A model generated the notes under the pieces. It ran no database searches. It saw nothing but the letters and a program-made list of their open reading frames with translations, and was not told where the DNA came from. The position numbers and the translations under genes were made by a program. A DNA stretch of 64,000 bases from Cytobacillus kochii (GTDB lineage: Bacteria; Bacillota; Bacilli; Bacillales; Cytobacillaceae). The stretch covers positions 124,001 through 188,000 of the forward strand of contig NZ_JAIVAM010000004.1 in assembly GCF_020171845.1 (NCBI RefSeq), read 5' to 3'. Positions 54,445 to 63,349 of the stretch are shown one piece after another. Position 1 is the first letter of the stretch. Each line of letters opens with the position of its first letter.

Positions 54445-56475
54445 TTATCCTCGTTCCCAAAACCTTTGTTTACCTACATTTTGTATATAAGTTTTAAAAG
54501 GGCCGTTTGTGATTGTTACTCCAGGTTTATTAATAATTCCAACTTCTTGGATTAAGTACATACCACTTCGAGAAGAGCCAATCGGTTTATAATGATTAAA
54601 TTGTTCAATTATATAGCTCTTTGCTTTTTGATTAAAGTGAGGTGTAGCTCCTCTTCCAGATACGACAAATAGGCTGTCATAAACCAGGGGAGAACCTGTT
54701 AAAAAGGAATCGTCGACTTGAAGCGTACTACCATCAGTTCCATTCAATGTTTCCTGTGTTTCACTAATAATGAACGGGCGAGTTTTTGCAGCGAGCAGCT
54801 GTTGTAATAATGGACGTACAATAGCTGCATCATATTGGTCAGCTACGATGATTCCCACCTTTAACGTAGCTGGAGAAAAAGTGGTGTTTGCCATACTAAG
54901 TGCTTTAGAGGACGCAGTTTCTGATGATTCTTTCACATTTGGTGGCTGGATACCAATTTTATGTGCCACGGATGTGGCCAGATCGTGGCTAATATGACCA
55001 ATAAGGTTGACTACATTTTGCCTGACCATTTTACTTTTTACTTTACCTAATTCAAAGCTAAAAGCTAAGAAAATATGATTCCTTTCAACATCACTCATAC
55101 TATTCCAAAATAACCTCGCCTGAGAAAAGTGGTCTGTAAAACTTGGAGCAGTCTTTCGAACTTTCATGCCTTCAACTTCAGAAGGGTATGTGAGAAACCC
55201 GCCTCTTGCTGGGGGTACTTCATAAGGTGTATTGTTTTGCAAGGAATTATTGTGATAAGCGACTTTGTCCTTATCGATAATATATCTGGCTGCACCGTCT
55301 CGTTGGTTGTTATGAAATGGACAAACAGGACGATTAATAGGAATTTGTTGAAAATTTGTTCCTACACGATATATTTGTGTATCTGAATAGGAAAAAATAC
55401 GCGTTTGTAGTAGGGGGTCATTAGAGAAGTCAATACCACGGACGATACTACCAGGGTGAAGAGCAACTTGTTCTGTTTCGGCAAAAACATTATCAACATT
55501 TCGATTCAATGTCATTTTACCTATTTTCCGTACGGGAACAAGCTCTTCTGGCCATAATTTAGTCGCATCTAGAATATCAAAGTCGAATTTAAATTCGTCT
55601 TCTTCATTAATGACTTGTATGCCTAATTCATACTCAGCAAAATGACCTTCTTCGATATTTTCCCATAAATCTCTGCGGTGAAAATCGGCATCTGCTCCGC
55701 CAAGTTTTTGTGCTTCATCCCAAATTAACGAGTGCAGTCCAAGTACAGGCTTCCAATGAAATTTAACAAATCTCGCTTCGTTATTTTTATTAACCAGTCT
55801 AAATGTATGGACGCCGAAGCCCTCCATCGTTCTAAAACTACGGGGAATGGTTCGGTCGGACATAATCCACATCATCATTGCTGCAGATTCTTCATTGCTC
55901 GAAATGAAATCCCAAAAAGTGTCATGAGCTGTTTGACCTTGTGGAATTTCATTATGCGGTTCTGGTTTTACTGCATGAATGAGATCTGGAAATTTAATCC
56001 CGTCTTGAATAAAGAAGATGGGAATATTATTCCCTACCAGGTCAAAATTGCCTTCTTCTGTATAAAATTTTGTCGCAAATCCCCGCACATCTCGGTTCGT
56101 TTCATTTACCCCTCTAGAGCCCACCACCTGAGAAAAACGGACGAATACAGGTGTTTCTAAACTAGGATCTTGAAGAAAATGAGCCATTGTTATATCTTCT
56201 AACGATTCATATACGCGAAAAACCCCATGTGCAGCAAATCCCCTCGCGTGAACTACTCTCTCAGGAATACGCTCTCTATCAAAATGAGCCATTTTATCCT
56301 GAAATATAAAATCCTCCATCAAGGTGGGACCGCGTTCACCAGCTGTTAGAGTATTTTCGTCATTCGCAATTTTTACCCCTTCATTAGTTGTTAACGGTTG
56401 ATTTTTATTTTCACGTATGAATGCTTCTAATTGTTTCGTTTTTTTATTTTCTGGCTTTTTGCCTTCTCGCTCCAC
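54445..56475 (-). CDS. katE: Large-subunit catalase (KatE/HPII type)
   Basis: GTG 56475 has GGAGGTGA five bases upstream; a longer frame from 56496 would contain that site. The 676-residue protein has the heme-pocket His in ERVVHARGFAAHG (about residue 76), Asn in DLVGNNIPIFFIQD, and the proximal Tyr region RIFSYSDTQIYR. After about residue 520 there is an extra flavodoxin/DJ-1-like domain (LKVGIIVADQYDAAIV and LFVVSGRGATPHF), which defines large catalases. It breaks down hydrogen peroxide in the cytoplasm; the Bacillus counterpart is stress- or spore-linked. Confidence 0.94.
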   Translation of the reverse strand: MEREGKKPENKKTKQLEAFIRENKNQPLTTNEGVKIANDENTLTAGERGPTLMEDFIFQDKMAHFDRERIPERVVHARGFAAHGVFRVYESLEDITMAHFLQDPSLETPVFVRFSQVVGSRGVNETNRDVRGFATKFYTEEGNFDLVGNNIPIFFIQDGIKFPDLIHAVKPEPHNEIPQGQTAHDTFWDFISSNEESAAMMMWIMSDRTIPRSFRTMEGFGVHTFRLVNKNNEARFVKFHWKPVLGLHSLIWDEAQKLGGADADFHRRDLWENIEEGHFAEYELGIQVINEEDEFKFDFDILDATKLWPEELVPVRKIGKMTLNRNVDNVFAETEQVALHPGSIVRGIDFSNDPLLQTRIFSYSDTQIYRVGTNFQQIPINRPVCPFHNNQRDGAARYIIDKDKVAYHNNSLQNNTPYEVPPARGGFLTYPSEVEGMKVRKTAPSFTDHFSQARLFWNSMSDVERNHIFLAFSFELGKVKSKMVRQNVVNLIGHISHDLATSVAHKIGIQPPNVKESSETASSKALSMANTTFSPATLKVGIIVADQYDAAIVRPLLQQLLAAKTRPFIISETQETLNGTDGSTLQVDDSFLTGSPLVYDSLFVVSGRGATPHFNQKAKSYIIEQFNHYKPIGSSRSGMYLIQEVGIINKPGVTITNGPFKTYIQNVGKQRFWERG

Positions 56476-56531
56476 TACAGTCACCTCCATTATCAAAGGT
56501 ATGATGACGGTAATAAAGTATGTATAAAATT

Positions 56532-56753
56532 TTATGATATACGCTTTTGATGATCTTTTACGGCAATTAAAATCCCCTTGTTAATCCAATAATTGAAGTT
56601 CTCTGGCGGGAAAACACCACGCCTTTGTGAAGATCCCATTTCAATAATAATACTACTATCACTTACATCCAAAACCTTCAAAGATTTTGACAAACATAAG
56701 TTAGGTAAAAAACCATCTTTAATTTTAAACTCCATATTCTTTTTAATAGCCAT
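56532..56753 (-). CDS. Hypothetical small protein upstream of katE
   Basis: This 73-residue protein (MAIKKNMEFKIKDGFLPNLC start, GVFPPENFNYWINKGILIAV segment) has a strong GGAGGCG site located inside the overlapping upstream gene. Only 56 bases separate it from katE, so it may be co-transcribed. Family not recognised; beta-rich N-terminus in look. Confidence 0.55.
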   Translation of the reverse strand: MAIKKNMEFKIKDGFLPNLCLSKSLKVLDVSDSSIIIEMGSSQRRGVFPPENFNYWINKGILIAVKDHQKRIS

Positions 56754-56928
56754 CTAGATTCGCCTCCATTTGACATGATGAATTAATGCGATAGACTAGG
56801 CTTTCATTCGCCTTATCATCTTGGGTAATATAGAACTTTATGTAAATCGTATAGTAAAAACCTTTTAAATGATTATTTTCCTTTGCTATACACTTGAATT
56901 GTTCAATTATAATGTAACCAATTTTCAT
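56743..56928 (-). CDS. Hypothetical small protein, overlaps the next gene
   Basis: This 61-residue frame starts at ATG 56928 with AAGGA eight bases before it and overlaps the downstream start by 11 bases. The sequence (KIGYIIIEQFKCIAKENNHL and FYYTIYIKFYITQDDKANES) is not recognised. Overlapping ribosome-site geometry supports a two-gene coupled unit. Confidence 0.5.
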   Translation of the reverse strand: MKIGYIIIEQFKCIAKENNHLKGFYYTIYIKFYITQDDKANESLVYRINSSCQMEANLDGY

Positions 56929-57020
56929 GAGGTTTATCCTTTTTTAAGAGTATTTCAGCAATGATGAAGAATAATAGAGAACAATGTTGTTGGTTTAAAA
57001 AATGAAAGGAGCAATAAGAT

Positions 57021-57296
57021 ATGGAATTTCCAATAATACATACAAATTTTTGGGATGCTATCATCGCTATTCCCATATTGATGATTCTTACGCAAGTGTT
57101 AAAATATTTTCTAGGAATTAGTAAACCTTATGTGCCGACAGTGGCTATACTTATTGGGTTAATTGTATCAATATTTATAAGTCATAGAGGGGATCTCATT
57201 GCAGGTGTCTTTATGGGTTACTTTTACGGTTATGGGGCTATTGGTAGTTACGCTTCCCTTAAAACATCTTTGCTTTATTTTAGAAATAAAAAATAA
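57021..57296 (+). CDS. Hypothetical small membrane protein
   Basis: This 91-residue protein has three hydrophobic helices (AIIAIPILMILTQVLKYFL, VAILIGLIVSIFI, AGVFMGYFYGYGAIGSYA) and basic ends. AAAGGAGC lies 8 bases before ATG 57021. The shape is similar to small holin-like or phage-holin-family proteins, but there is no lysin next to it. Function unknown. Confidence 0.6.
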   Translation: MEFPIIHTNFWDAIIAIPILMILTQVLKYFLGISKPYVPTVAILIGLIVSIFISHRGDLIAGVFMGYFYGYGAIGSYASLKTSLLYFRNKK

Positions 57297-57314
57297 TGCA
57301 AAAGAGCAAAAAGT

Positions 57315-57357
57315 TATTAAAACGAAAACACGAACAAATTTCCATTTGTCCGCGTTT
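57315..57357 (-). terminator. Terminator of the fetAB operon
   Basis: On the minus strand AAACGCGGACAAAT and ATTTGTTCGTGTTT pair over 14 positions including G-U pairs, followed by TTCGTTTT, 10 bases after the fetB stop. Confidence 0.68.
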
Positions 57358-57367
57358 ATAAAGGATA

Positions 57368-58135
57368 TCATTCCGTTTTATTTGGCGTATGTGTCATAAA
57401 TTGCATCCTTTCATTAAACATTGTTGGATAGGATAGGAATCCAAGTATAATACTCGTGATAACAGCAGAAGAAAGCAACATAAACAGAATCAACAATTGA
57501 AACATGACAGCCTGCACAGGATCAGCGCCTGCGATTATTTGTCCACTCATCATCCCAGGCAGTTGTACAAGCCCAATTGTTTTTTGACTTTCTATTGTCG
57601 GTATTGTACTTGCGCGAATACTTGTCATTAACTGACGGTGAATAGCTTGTTTCGGTGTACCTCCCAATGATAGCAGAAGCTCTACTTCTCCTGCTCTGTT
57701 TTCAATTTCTGCGGTAAATCGATTGAGAAATAATATCGATAGTACCATCGCATTACCAATAATCATTCCACTAATTGGAATCATGTATTGGGCAGTTGCT
57801 GGAATAATTTTAAGACTAATAAGGACACTTTGGGTCAACACTTCGATAAAGCAGTATGTAAGAATAAGTTTCCATGTAATGCCTTTGATCATCACACCTT
57901 TTTTTCTTGCATTATGTACGGCAGCAGTAATAATGAGAATAATCATTAAAAAGATATAGAAAAAGCTTTCTGAATCAAAAACGAATTGCAACACGTAACC
58001 GACCGCAAGAAGTTGGATGATTGATCGAATGGTCGCAATCAAGACATCTTTTTCAAGACCTAGCCTGAATGTTTTAGATAAGAGAATAGGAATAAGAACA
58101 AATATTAATGTCAGAGATAATTGAAAAAAAGTCAT
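57368..58135 (-). CDS. fetB: FetB-like ABC exporter permease (UPF0014 family)
   Basis: This 255-residue protein has about six or seven membrane helices and the UPF0014/TIGR00245 hallmarks: IATIRSIIQLLAVGYVLQFVF, ISGMIIGNAMVLSILFLNRF, ELLLSLGGTPKQAI and the GLVQLPGMMSGQIIAGADP segment. In E. coli FetAB exports iron and protects from peroxide stress; plant STAR2 is related. The start overlaps the fetA stop by 4 bases. Confidence 0.88.
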   Translation of the reverse strand: MTFFQLSLTLIFVLIPILLSKTFRLGLEKDVLIATIRSIIQLLAVGYVLQFVFDSESFFYIFLMIILIITAAVHNARKKGVMIKGITWKLILTYCFIEVLTQSVLISLKIIPATAQYMIPISGMIIGNAMVLSILFLNRFTAEIENRAGEVELLLSLGGTPKQAIHRQLMTSIRASTIPTIESQKTIGLVQLPGMMSGQIIAGADPVQAVMFQLLILFMLLSSAVITSIILGFLSYPTMFNERMQFMTHTPNKTE

Positions 58136-58854
58136 TTTTCCTCACCACCTTCAAAAAACTGCTTGACCTTATCATTTGAGGATGAAACAATTTCAGTGCT
58201 TTTTCCATATGCTGCTAGTTTGCCATCTATAATTACCCACGTCTCATCCCCTAAACGAAGTGCTTGATCAAGATTATGAGTAATCCAAACAATGGTTGTT
58301 TTCCTCTTTTGATTAATCGTTGTAATTAGTTGCTCAACTTCCCTTTGTGAAGTTTGATCAAGGGCTGATGTAACTTCGTCTAACAATAATATTGCTGGTT
58401 CATTCAGTAATGTCCGCGCGATAGACACCCTTTGTTGTTGCCCTCCAGAAAGGTCTGTTGCTTTGCGGTGAAGGAATTCTTCATTCAATCCAATCAAATT
58501 AAGCATTTCGATCGCCTTTTCTTTTGATAACTGTTTTCCATTGAGGGTTAGTGGCAACGATAAATTATCATAGACATCCCCTTCTATCATAATGGCTTTT
58601 TGCAGAACTATTCCTACATTACGACGTAGAACTGTTGGTGTAATGGTCGAAATATTCTCACCATGAATGAAAATGTCTCCAGATGAGGCTGACTTCATTC
58701 CATTACATAAATAGAATAGTGTAGATTTGCCCGAGCCTGATGGACCGACAACGGTCGTTATATTCCCGGAAGAAATAGTACCTGTTATGTCTTTAATAAT
58801 TGATAATGAATCAGTGTGATAATGTACATTTTGAAATGAAATCGCTGTTTGCAA
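58132..58854 (-). CDS. fetA: FetA-like ABC exporter ATPase
   Basis: This 240-residue ATPase starts at TTG 58854 behind AAAGGGTGG. Walker A is GPSGSGKST, the signature is LSGGQQQRVSIARTL, Walker B LLLDEVTSAL (Val in place of the usual Pro) and the switch His in WITHNLDQ. It is coupled to the UPF0014 permease. Location near the catalase fits an oxidative-stress or iron theme, but they are separate units. Confidence 0.88.
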   Translation of the reverse strand: MQTAISFQNVHYHTDSLSIIKDITGTISSGNITTVVGPSGSGKSTLFYLCNGMKSASSGDIFIHGENISTITPTVLRRNVGIVLQKAIMIEGDVYDNLSLPLTLNGKQLSKEKAIEMLNLIGLNEEFLHRKATDLSGGQQQRVSIARTLLNEPAILLLDEVTSALDQTSQREVEQLITTINQKRKTTIVWITHNLDQALRLGDETWVIIDGKLAAYGKSTEIVSSSNDKVKQFFEGGEEK

Positions 58855-58906
58855 ATATAACCACCCTTTTACATTTATGATTAATCTTTTTGTACAACCT
58901 TAGTAT

Positions 58907-58918
58907 ATCCTAAAGGAT
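58907..58918. promoter_or_regulatory. Short palindrome upstream of fetA, candidate operator
   Basis: ATCCTAAAGGAT is a perfect 12-base palindrome directly upstream of a minus-strand TATACT hexamer (58907-58902), which could be the fetA -10. The regulator is not known. Confidence 0.3.
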
Positions 58919-59109
58919 GAGATTGGTTAGATATTTAAAACATTCTTGCTTAAAATGAAAAAGAAATAACTTGATGTTCTTTAAAGTAAACGCGGTCTAA
59001 TGGTTACTTAGTAAAAAGACTTTACTTAATATTTGAAAAAAGAAAAGGATTTATTAAAGGCAGTAAAGAAATGAAAATATATCACAATGACAACAAAGAG
59101 GAGGTAAAG

Positions 59110-60177
59110 ATGATGAAAAGATATGATTTAGCAGTGATTCCTGGTGATGGTATAGGGAAAGAGGTTGTACCTTCTGCCGTTAAAGTGCTCCAAACAGCAG
59201 CGACTTTACATGGCGGTATTCAATTAGAGACAACTGAACTTCCATGGGGGTGCGACTATTATCTCAAACATGGCAAAATGATGAGTGATGACGGTCTAGA
59301 GCGACTGAAGAATTTTGATGCGATTTTTTTAGGGGCAGTAGGAGATCCGAACAAAGTTCCCGATCATATTTCATTATGGGGTTTACTTATTCACATTAGG
59401 AGAGAATTTGAGCAGACCATTAATATCCGGCCAGCAAAATTATTCAAAGGGCTAACCTCCCCTCTCGTTGATCCAGGGGCATTTAATTTTCTAGTTGTAC
59501 GTGAAAATAGTGAGGGTGAGTATAGTGAATCTGGTGGGAGGATACATAAAGGAACAGACGAAATCGCTATCCAAAACGCCATTTTTACGAGAAAAGCAAC
59601 GGAAAGAGTAATGGATTATGCGTTTAAACAAGCTGTTCTTCGTAAGGGTCATGTCACTTCAGCTACAAAATCTAACGGTATAGTCCATTCGATGCCATTT
59701 TGGGATGAAGTGTTTAAAGATGTGAGTGAGCGCTATACAGGAGTGCGTACATCATCTGTGCATATTGATGCACTAGCTGCTTTTTTTGTTTCCAAACCGA
59801 GCGATTTCGATGTGATCGTTGCTAGTAATCTTTTTGGAGATATTTTAACTGATATTGGTGGAGCGATTATGGGGAGTATTGGTATAGCCCCTGCTGGAAA
59901 CATCAATATAAATGGGAAATATCCGTCTATGTTTGAGCCTGTACATGGTTCAGCGCCAGATATTTATGGTAAAGGAATAGCCAATCCAATCGGGCAAATA
60001 TGGACGGCTTCGTTAATGTTAAATCATTTAGGTGAAGTAGCACTAGCTAGAGAGGTCTTACGAGCAATGGAAGAAGTTACTGATGCAGGGGTAAAGACGA
60101 GAGATATTGGCGGAAATGCTACGACTGATGAAGTGACAAATAAGATTTGTCTTCAATTACAAAATAATATTGGCTGA
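59110..60177 (+). CDS. D-malate/tartrate dehydrogenase-type enzyme (isopropylmalate dehydrogenase family)
   Basis: ATG 59110 after GAGGAGG gives 355 residues. The sequence has VIPGDGIGKEV, the substrate-binding segment RREFEQTINIRPAKLF, VVRENSEGEYSESGGR, ATKSNGIVHSMPFWDE and EPVHGSAPDIYGKGIANP. This RREFEQ-x2-NIRP pattern is typical for tartrate/D-malate dehydrogenases (YcsA, DmlA, TtuC) that oxidise and decarboxylate 2-hydroxy-dicarboxylates with NAD. A CitE-like lyase follows 21 bases later. Confidence 0.88.
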   Translation: MMKRYDLAVIPGDGIGKEVVPSAVKVLQTAATLHGGIQLETTELPWGCDYYLKHGKMMSDDGLERLKNFDAIFLGAVGDPNKVPDHISLWGLLIHIRREFEQTINIRPAKLFKGLTSPLVDPGAFNFLVVRENSEGEYSESGGRIHKGTDEIAIQNAIFTRKATERVMDYAFKQAVLRKGHVTSATKSNGIVHSMPFWDEVFKDVSERYTGVRTSSVHIDALAAFFVSKPSDFDVIVASNLFGDILTDIGGAIMGSIGIAPAGNININGKYPSMFEPVHGSAPDIYGKGIANPIGQIWTASLMLNHLGEVALAREVLRAMEEVTDAGVKTRDIGGNATTDEVTNKICLQLQNNIG

Positions 60178-60198
60178 ATGTAGGGAGGTTGAAGATAT

Positions 60199-61059
60199 TT
60201 GATGAATCAAATGTTTAGTTATTTATTCGTACCTGCGATTTCTACCAAGATGGTAAATAAGGCTTTAACAATTAAACAATCGGCCATCATACTAGACTTA
60301 GAGGATTCTGTTGCCCATTCCAAAAAGCATGTAGCCAGAGAGAAGGTCTCTGGTTATATGAGTGAACTTAATAAATGGGATAGGCAAAGGGTATATATTA
60401 GGATTAATGATAGTGAAAGTCCGTATTTTTATCATGATCTTCAATTAGTTAAAGTATGTAAGCCACGGGGACTATTTATCCCAAAAACAGAAGATAAAAA
60501 CATGATAAAGGAGATAGCTACTTATTTGGCAGACGAATCGATAGCTCTTATTCCCTTAATTGAAACGGCAAAAGGGATACATTATTCATTTGACATTGCC
60601 ACTGCAACAGAAACCGTTGAAAGACTGGCTTTTGGTGCGGTTGATTATTGTTTAGATACAAATATTGAGGTAGGAGAGGGGAGGGAAGAGTTATTATACG
60701 CACGTTCGCAACTAGTAAACGCTTCAGCAGCAGCTAAAACACTACCACCTATTGATTCCGTGTTCCTTCATTTAGAGAATAACAATGATTTCATTAAAGA
60801 AACAACCCATGGCAGGAAACTAGGCTTTGCTGGTAAATTAGCGATTCATCCAAAGCAAGTCGTACGAATCAATGATGTGTATCATCAAGAGAATCACAAC
60901 CGTATTTATGAGGCTAAAGAAGTGATTAGACTGTTCGAAAACGCTGAGAAAGAGGGAAAAGCATCAATTAATGTGAATGGGCGTTTAGTGGATTATCCCG
61001 TTTATAAACAGGCTAAGAAATTACTACAGATAAATAGTGAGAGTAATGAATCAAAGTGA
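60199..61059 (+). CDS. CitE/HpcH-HpaI-family lyase (citrate/malyl-CoA lyase beta-type)
   Basis: The start is TTG 60199 or ATG 60202, both after GGGAGG. The 286-residue protein has the CitE motifs: LFVPAISTKMVNKAL, ILDLEDSVAHSKK, VYIRINDSES, LFIPKTED, IPLIETAKGIHYSFDIA with the metal-binding Glu, AFGAVDYCLDTN and GFAGKLAIHPKQV. Stand-alone family members cleave malyl-CoA, citramalyl-CoA or similar thioesters. There is no CitF partner beside it, so a CoA ester is the likely substrate. Confidence 0.87.
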   Translation: MMNQMFSYLFVPAISTKMVNKALTIKQSAIILDLEDSVAHSKKHVAREKVSGYMSELNKWDRQRVYIRINDSESPYFYHDLQLVKVCKPRGLFIPKTEDKNMIKEIATYLADESIALIPLIETAKGIHYSFDIATATETVERLAFGAVDYCLDTNIEVGEGREELLYARSQLVNASAAAKTLPPIDSVFLHLENNNDFIKETTHGRKLGFAGKLAIHPKQVVRINDVYHQENHNRIYEAKEVIRLFENAEKEGKASINVNGRLVDYPVYKQAKKLLQINSESNESK

Positions 61060-61228
61060 TGACACTTTATATTTTGAACTGTCAAATGTTTGATACGCTA
61101 GTATTAGCTGACCCTTTGTCATCGAACACTTAGTTTTACTACTCTTTAAAATAAATTTCTGAAAAGTATAGACAATTGTAATTGGATTTTGTATCCTGTT
61201 TTAAAAGGGAGTAAAGGGTGAGTGATCA

Positions 61229-61894
61229 TTGACGATTGATGTTGATTTGAAATTAGATAATCGTGATACACTGCATTTAAAAGTATGTAATGTTCTCCGA
61301 GAAGCAATTATAAAAGGTCAGTTTAAACCTGGTGAACGATTAAAACAATCAGATTTAGCAGAAAAACTCGGTGTTAGTAGAATGCCGATTAGAGAAGCAT
61401 TGAGAAAATTAGAATCTGAAGGCTTAATTACCCTAGTACCACATAAAGGAGCTATTGTTAAAACGATTCATTTATCAGATTTACAAGAGGTGTACACCTT
61501 AAGAGCACAGTTAGAGAAGATGGCTTTTATCCAAAGTGCAAAGCTGCTTACAGATACTGAAATCACGAGATTAATAGATCTTGTTCATTTAATGGAAGAT
61601 AGTGAAGATGTAGATGAATTTGTTGAAAGAAATATAGAATTTCATCAATTATTATTAAAGCACTGCCATTGGGAGAGATTAAATGGTTTTATTGACTCAC
61701 TATGGAATGGGCTACCACAACAAACCCCACATTTTATTACAGGTCAGACGGCTACATCAAATGAAGAGCATCAGGAGATTATCAAAGCGATTAGAGAGAA
61801 AAGATTTGAGCATGCAGGTGAGATTTTGTCTCATCATATTTTAAGAACAGGTGAATCACTTATTCATAGTTTAAAAAATGAAAGAATGAAATAA
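61229..61894 (+). CDS. GntR-family transcriptional regulator, FCD subfamily
   Basis: This 221-residue protein (TTG 61229) has an N-terminal winged helix with FKPGERLKQSDLAEKLGVSRMPIREALRKLESEGLI and a C-terminal all-helical FCD ligand domain whose likely metal ligands include His in EFHQLLLKHCH and HHIL. FCD regulators commonly bind dicarboxylates or sugar acids. It stands between the enzymes of the cluster and likely controls them. Confidence 0.9.
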   Translation: MTIDVDLKLDNRDTLHLKVCNVLREAIIKGQFKPGERLKQSDLAEKLGVSRMPIREALRKLESEGLITLVPHKGAIVKTIHLSDLQEVYTLRAQLEKMAFIQSAKLLTDTEITRLIDLVHLMEDSEDVDEFVERNIEFHQLLLKHCHWERLNGFIDSLWNGLPQQTPHFITGQTATSNEEHQEIIKAIREKRFEHAGEILSHHILRTGESLIHSLKNERMK

Positions 61895-61910
61895 ATATTG
61901 ATTCATCAGG

Positions 61911-61946
61911 AAGGCAGCACGAATTTTTCAGAGCTGCCTTATCTTT
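61911..61946 (+). terminator. Rho-independent terminator after the GntR gene
   Basis: AAGGCAGC and GCTGCCTT pair perfectly around a 14-base loop, followed by ATCTTTT. Confidence 0.68.
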
Positions 61947-61960
61947 TGCAAACGTTTACT
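61947..61960. promoter_or_regulatory. Candidate cre (CcpA) site upstream of the MmgE/PrpD gene
   Basis: TGCAAACGTTTACT fits the relaxed cre pattern with the central AAACGTTT intact and the last position changed. It sits 25 bases before the MmgE/PrpD start. Confidence 0.45.
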
Positions 61961-61985
61961 TTAACGAAGGAAGGATGAATGGACA

Positions 61986-63347
61986 ATGGCTTTAACGGAG
62001 AAAATTTCAGAATATATAGTTAATTTAGACTATCAAGATTTACCAAAAGATGTGATTGAATTCACGAAAGTATGTATTTTAGATTGGTACGGTTCAGCAA
62101 TAGCAGGCATAGATGAACCACCAGTTGTTGCTTTAAAAGAGACGTTATTTGAAATGGGAGGGAATGAACAGGCAACCCTTATTTCCGGTGAAAGGACTTC
62201 TCTTGCAAATGCTGCCATGATTCATAGTGCTGCTAGCCATATAGTGGAGTTAGATGATATTCATAAAGGGTCGATTATTCATGCAGCAACAGTTGTGATT
62301 CCTGCTGCTTTATCTGTGTGTGAAGCGTATGACTTATCAATAGAAGAATTAATTACGAGTATCGTCATCGGCTATGAAGTTTGTTATCGTATCGGGGAAG
62401 CGGTTACGCCTAGTCATTATTATTATTGGCATAATACTGCAACATGTGGCACTTTCGGAGCAGCAGCTGCAGCAGCGAAGTTATTAGGGCTTAATAAACA
62501 ACAAATCGTTCATGCTTTGGGGAATGCAGGGACACAGGCAGCGGGGTTATGGGAATTTATTGAAGACGGTGCCAATTCAAAACAGCTTCATACTGCAAAG
62601 GCATCCTATAATGGTGTACTTGCAGCACTACTTGCTAAAAAAGGCTTTACAGGTGCATCAAAGATATTAGAGGGTGATCGTGGTTTTTTCAAGGCAATGA
62701 GTGATTCGTACAACGAACAAAAGATTGTTGAAGGACTCGGTGAGCAGTTTAAAATAATGGAAAATGGTTTTAAGCTTTATGCTTCCTGTCGTCATACACA
62801 TCCGAGTATGGACTGTGTGCATACATTGATGAACAAACATTCAATAGACTCTACTGAAATTGAAAAAATCCTCATAGAAACCTATCAAACTGTATTAGAT
62901 ATAACGGATAATCCCAAACCTCGTTCCATTTATGCAGCAAAATTTAGTGTACAATTCTGTGTTAGCTTAATCGCTCTTAAAGGCAGCGCTTTTCTACAAG
63001 ACTTTAATGAAAGAACATTAAATAATAGTGAAATTAGAGAAATGATGAATAAAGTACGAGTAGTATCAACAAAGGATTTTACGGATGCCTATCCAGAACA
63101 ATGGGGTGCCAAGGTAACTATTGTCTTAAGGAATAAAGAAAGTTATCGTTTCGCGACTGAATTTCCAAAAGGAGACCCAGAGAATCCTGCCAGTAAAAAA
63201 CAAATGGTTGAGAAGTTCCAGTCATTAGTGGCTCATAAAATTACAGATGTAGATCATAGAGTAGATGATATATACAATATTGAAAATGTAAAAATAAAGG
63301 ATTGGCTACTGGTAAATAGCCCAATTGTAAATGGAAATGAGGCTTGA
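61986..63347 (+). CDS. MmgE/PrpD family protein
   Basis: This 453-residue protein has the family pattern: an N-terminal helical domain with VCILDWYGSAIAG, AAMIHSAASHIVELDDIHKGSIIHAA, YEVCYRIGEAVTPSHYY, WHNTATCGTFGAAAAAAKLLGL, the AGLWEFIEDGANSKQLHTAKA segment and FKLYASCRHTHPSMDC. Known members are 2-methylcitrate dehydratase and cis-aconitate decarboxylase; many act on other polycarboxylates. GAAGGA precedes ATG 61986. The stop overlaps the region of the next start. Confidence 0.9.
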   Translation: MALTEKISEYIVNLDYQDLPKDVIEFTKVCILDWYGSAIAGIDEPPVVALKETLFEMGGNEQATLISGERTSLANAAMIHSAASHIVELDDIHKGSIIHAATVVIPAALSVCEAYDLSIEELITSIVIGYEVCYRIGEAVTPSHYYYWHNTATCGTFGAAAAAAKLLGLNKQQIVHALGNAGTQAAGLWEFIEDGANSKQLHTAKASYNGVLAALLAKKGFTGASKILEGDRGFFKAMSDSYNEQKIVEGLGEQFKIMENGFKLYASCRHTHPSMDCVHTLMNKHSIDSTEIEKILIETYQTVLDITDNPKPRSIYAAKFSVQFCVSLIALKGSAFLQDFNERTLNNSEIREMMNKVRVVSTKDFTDAYPEQWGAKVTIVLRNKESYRFATEFPKGDPENPASKKQMVEKFQSLVAHKITDVDHRVDDIYNIENVKIKDWLLVNSPIVNGNEA

Positions 63348-63349
63348 TG

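Noticed and set aside
55732-56160. 142-codon open frame on the plus strand inside the catalase gene
   Set aside because: It mirrors katE, whose motifs are complete, and lacks a ribosome site; a coding shadow.
56476-56560. PerR box at the AT-rich palindrome ATAAAATTTTAT upstream of katE
   Set aside because: It does not match the TTATAATNATTATAA pattern and lies partly inside the preceding mini-gene.
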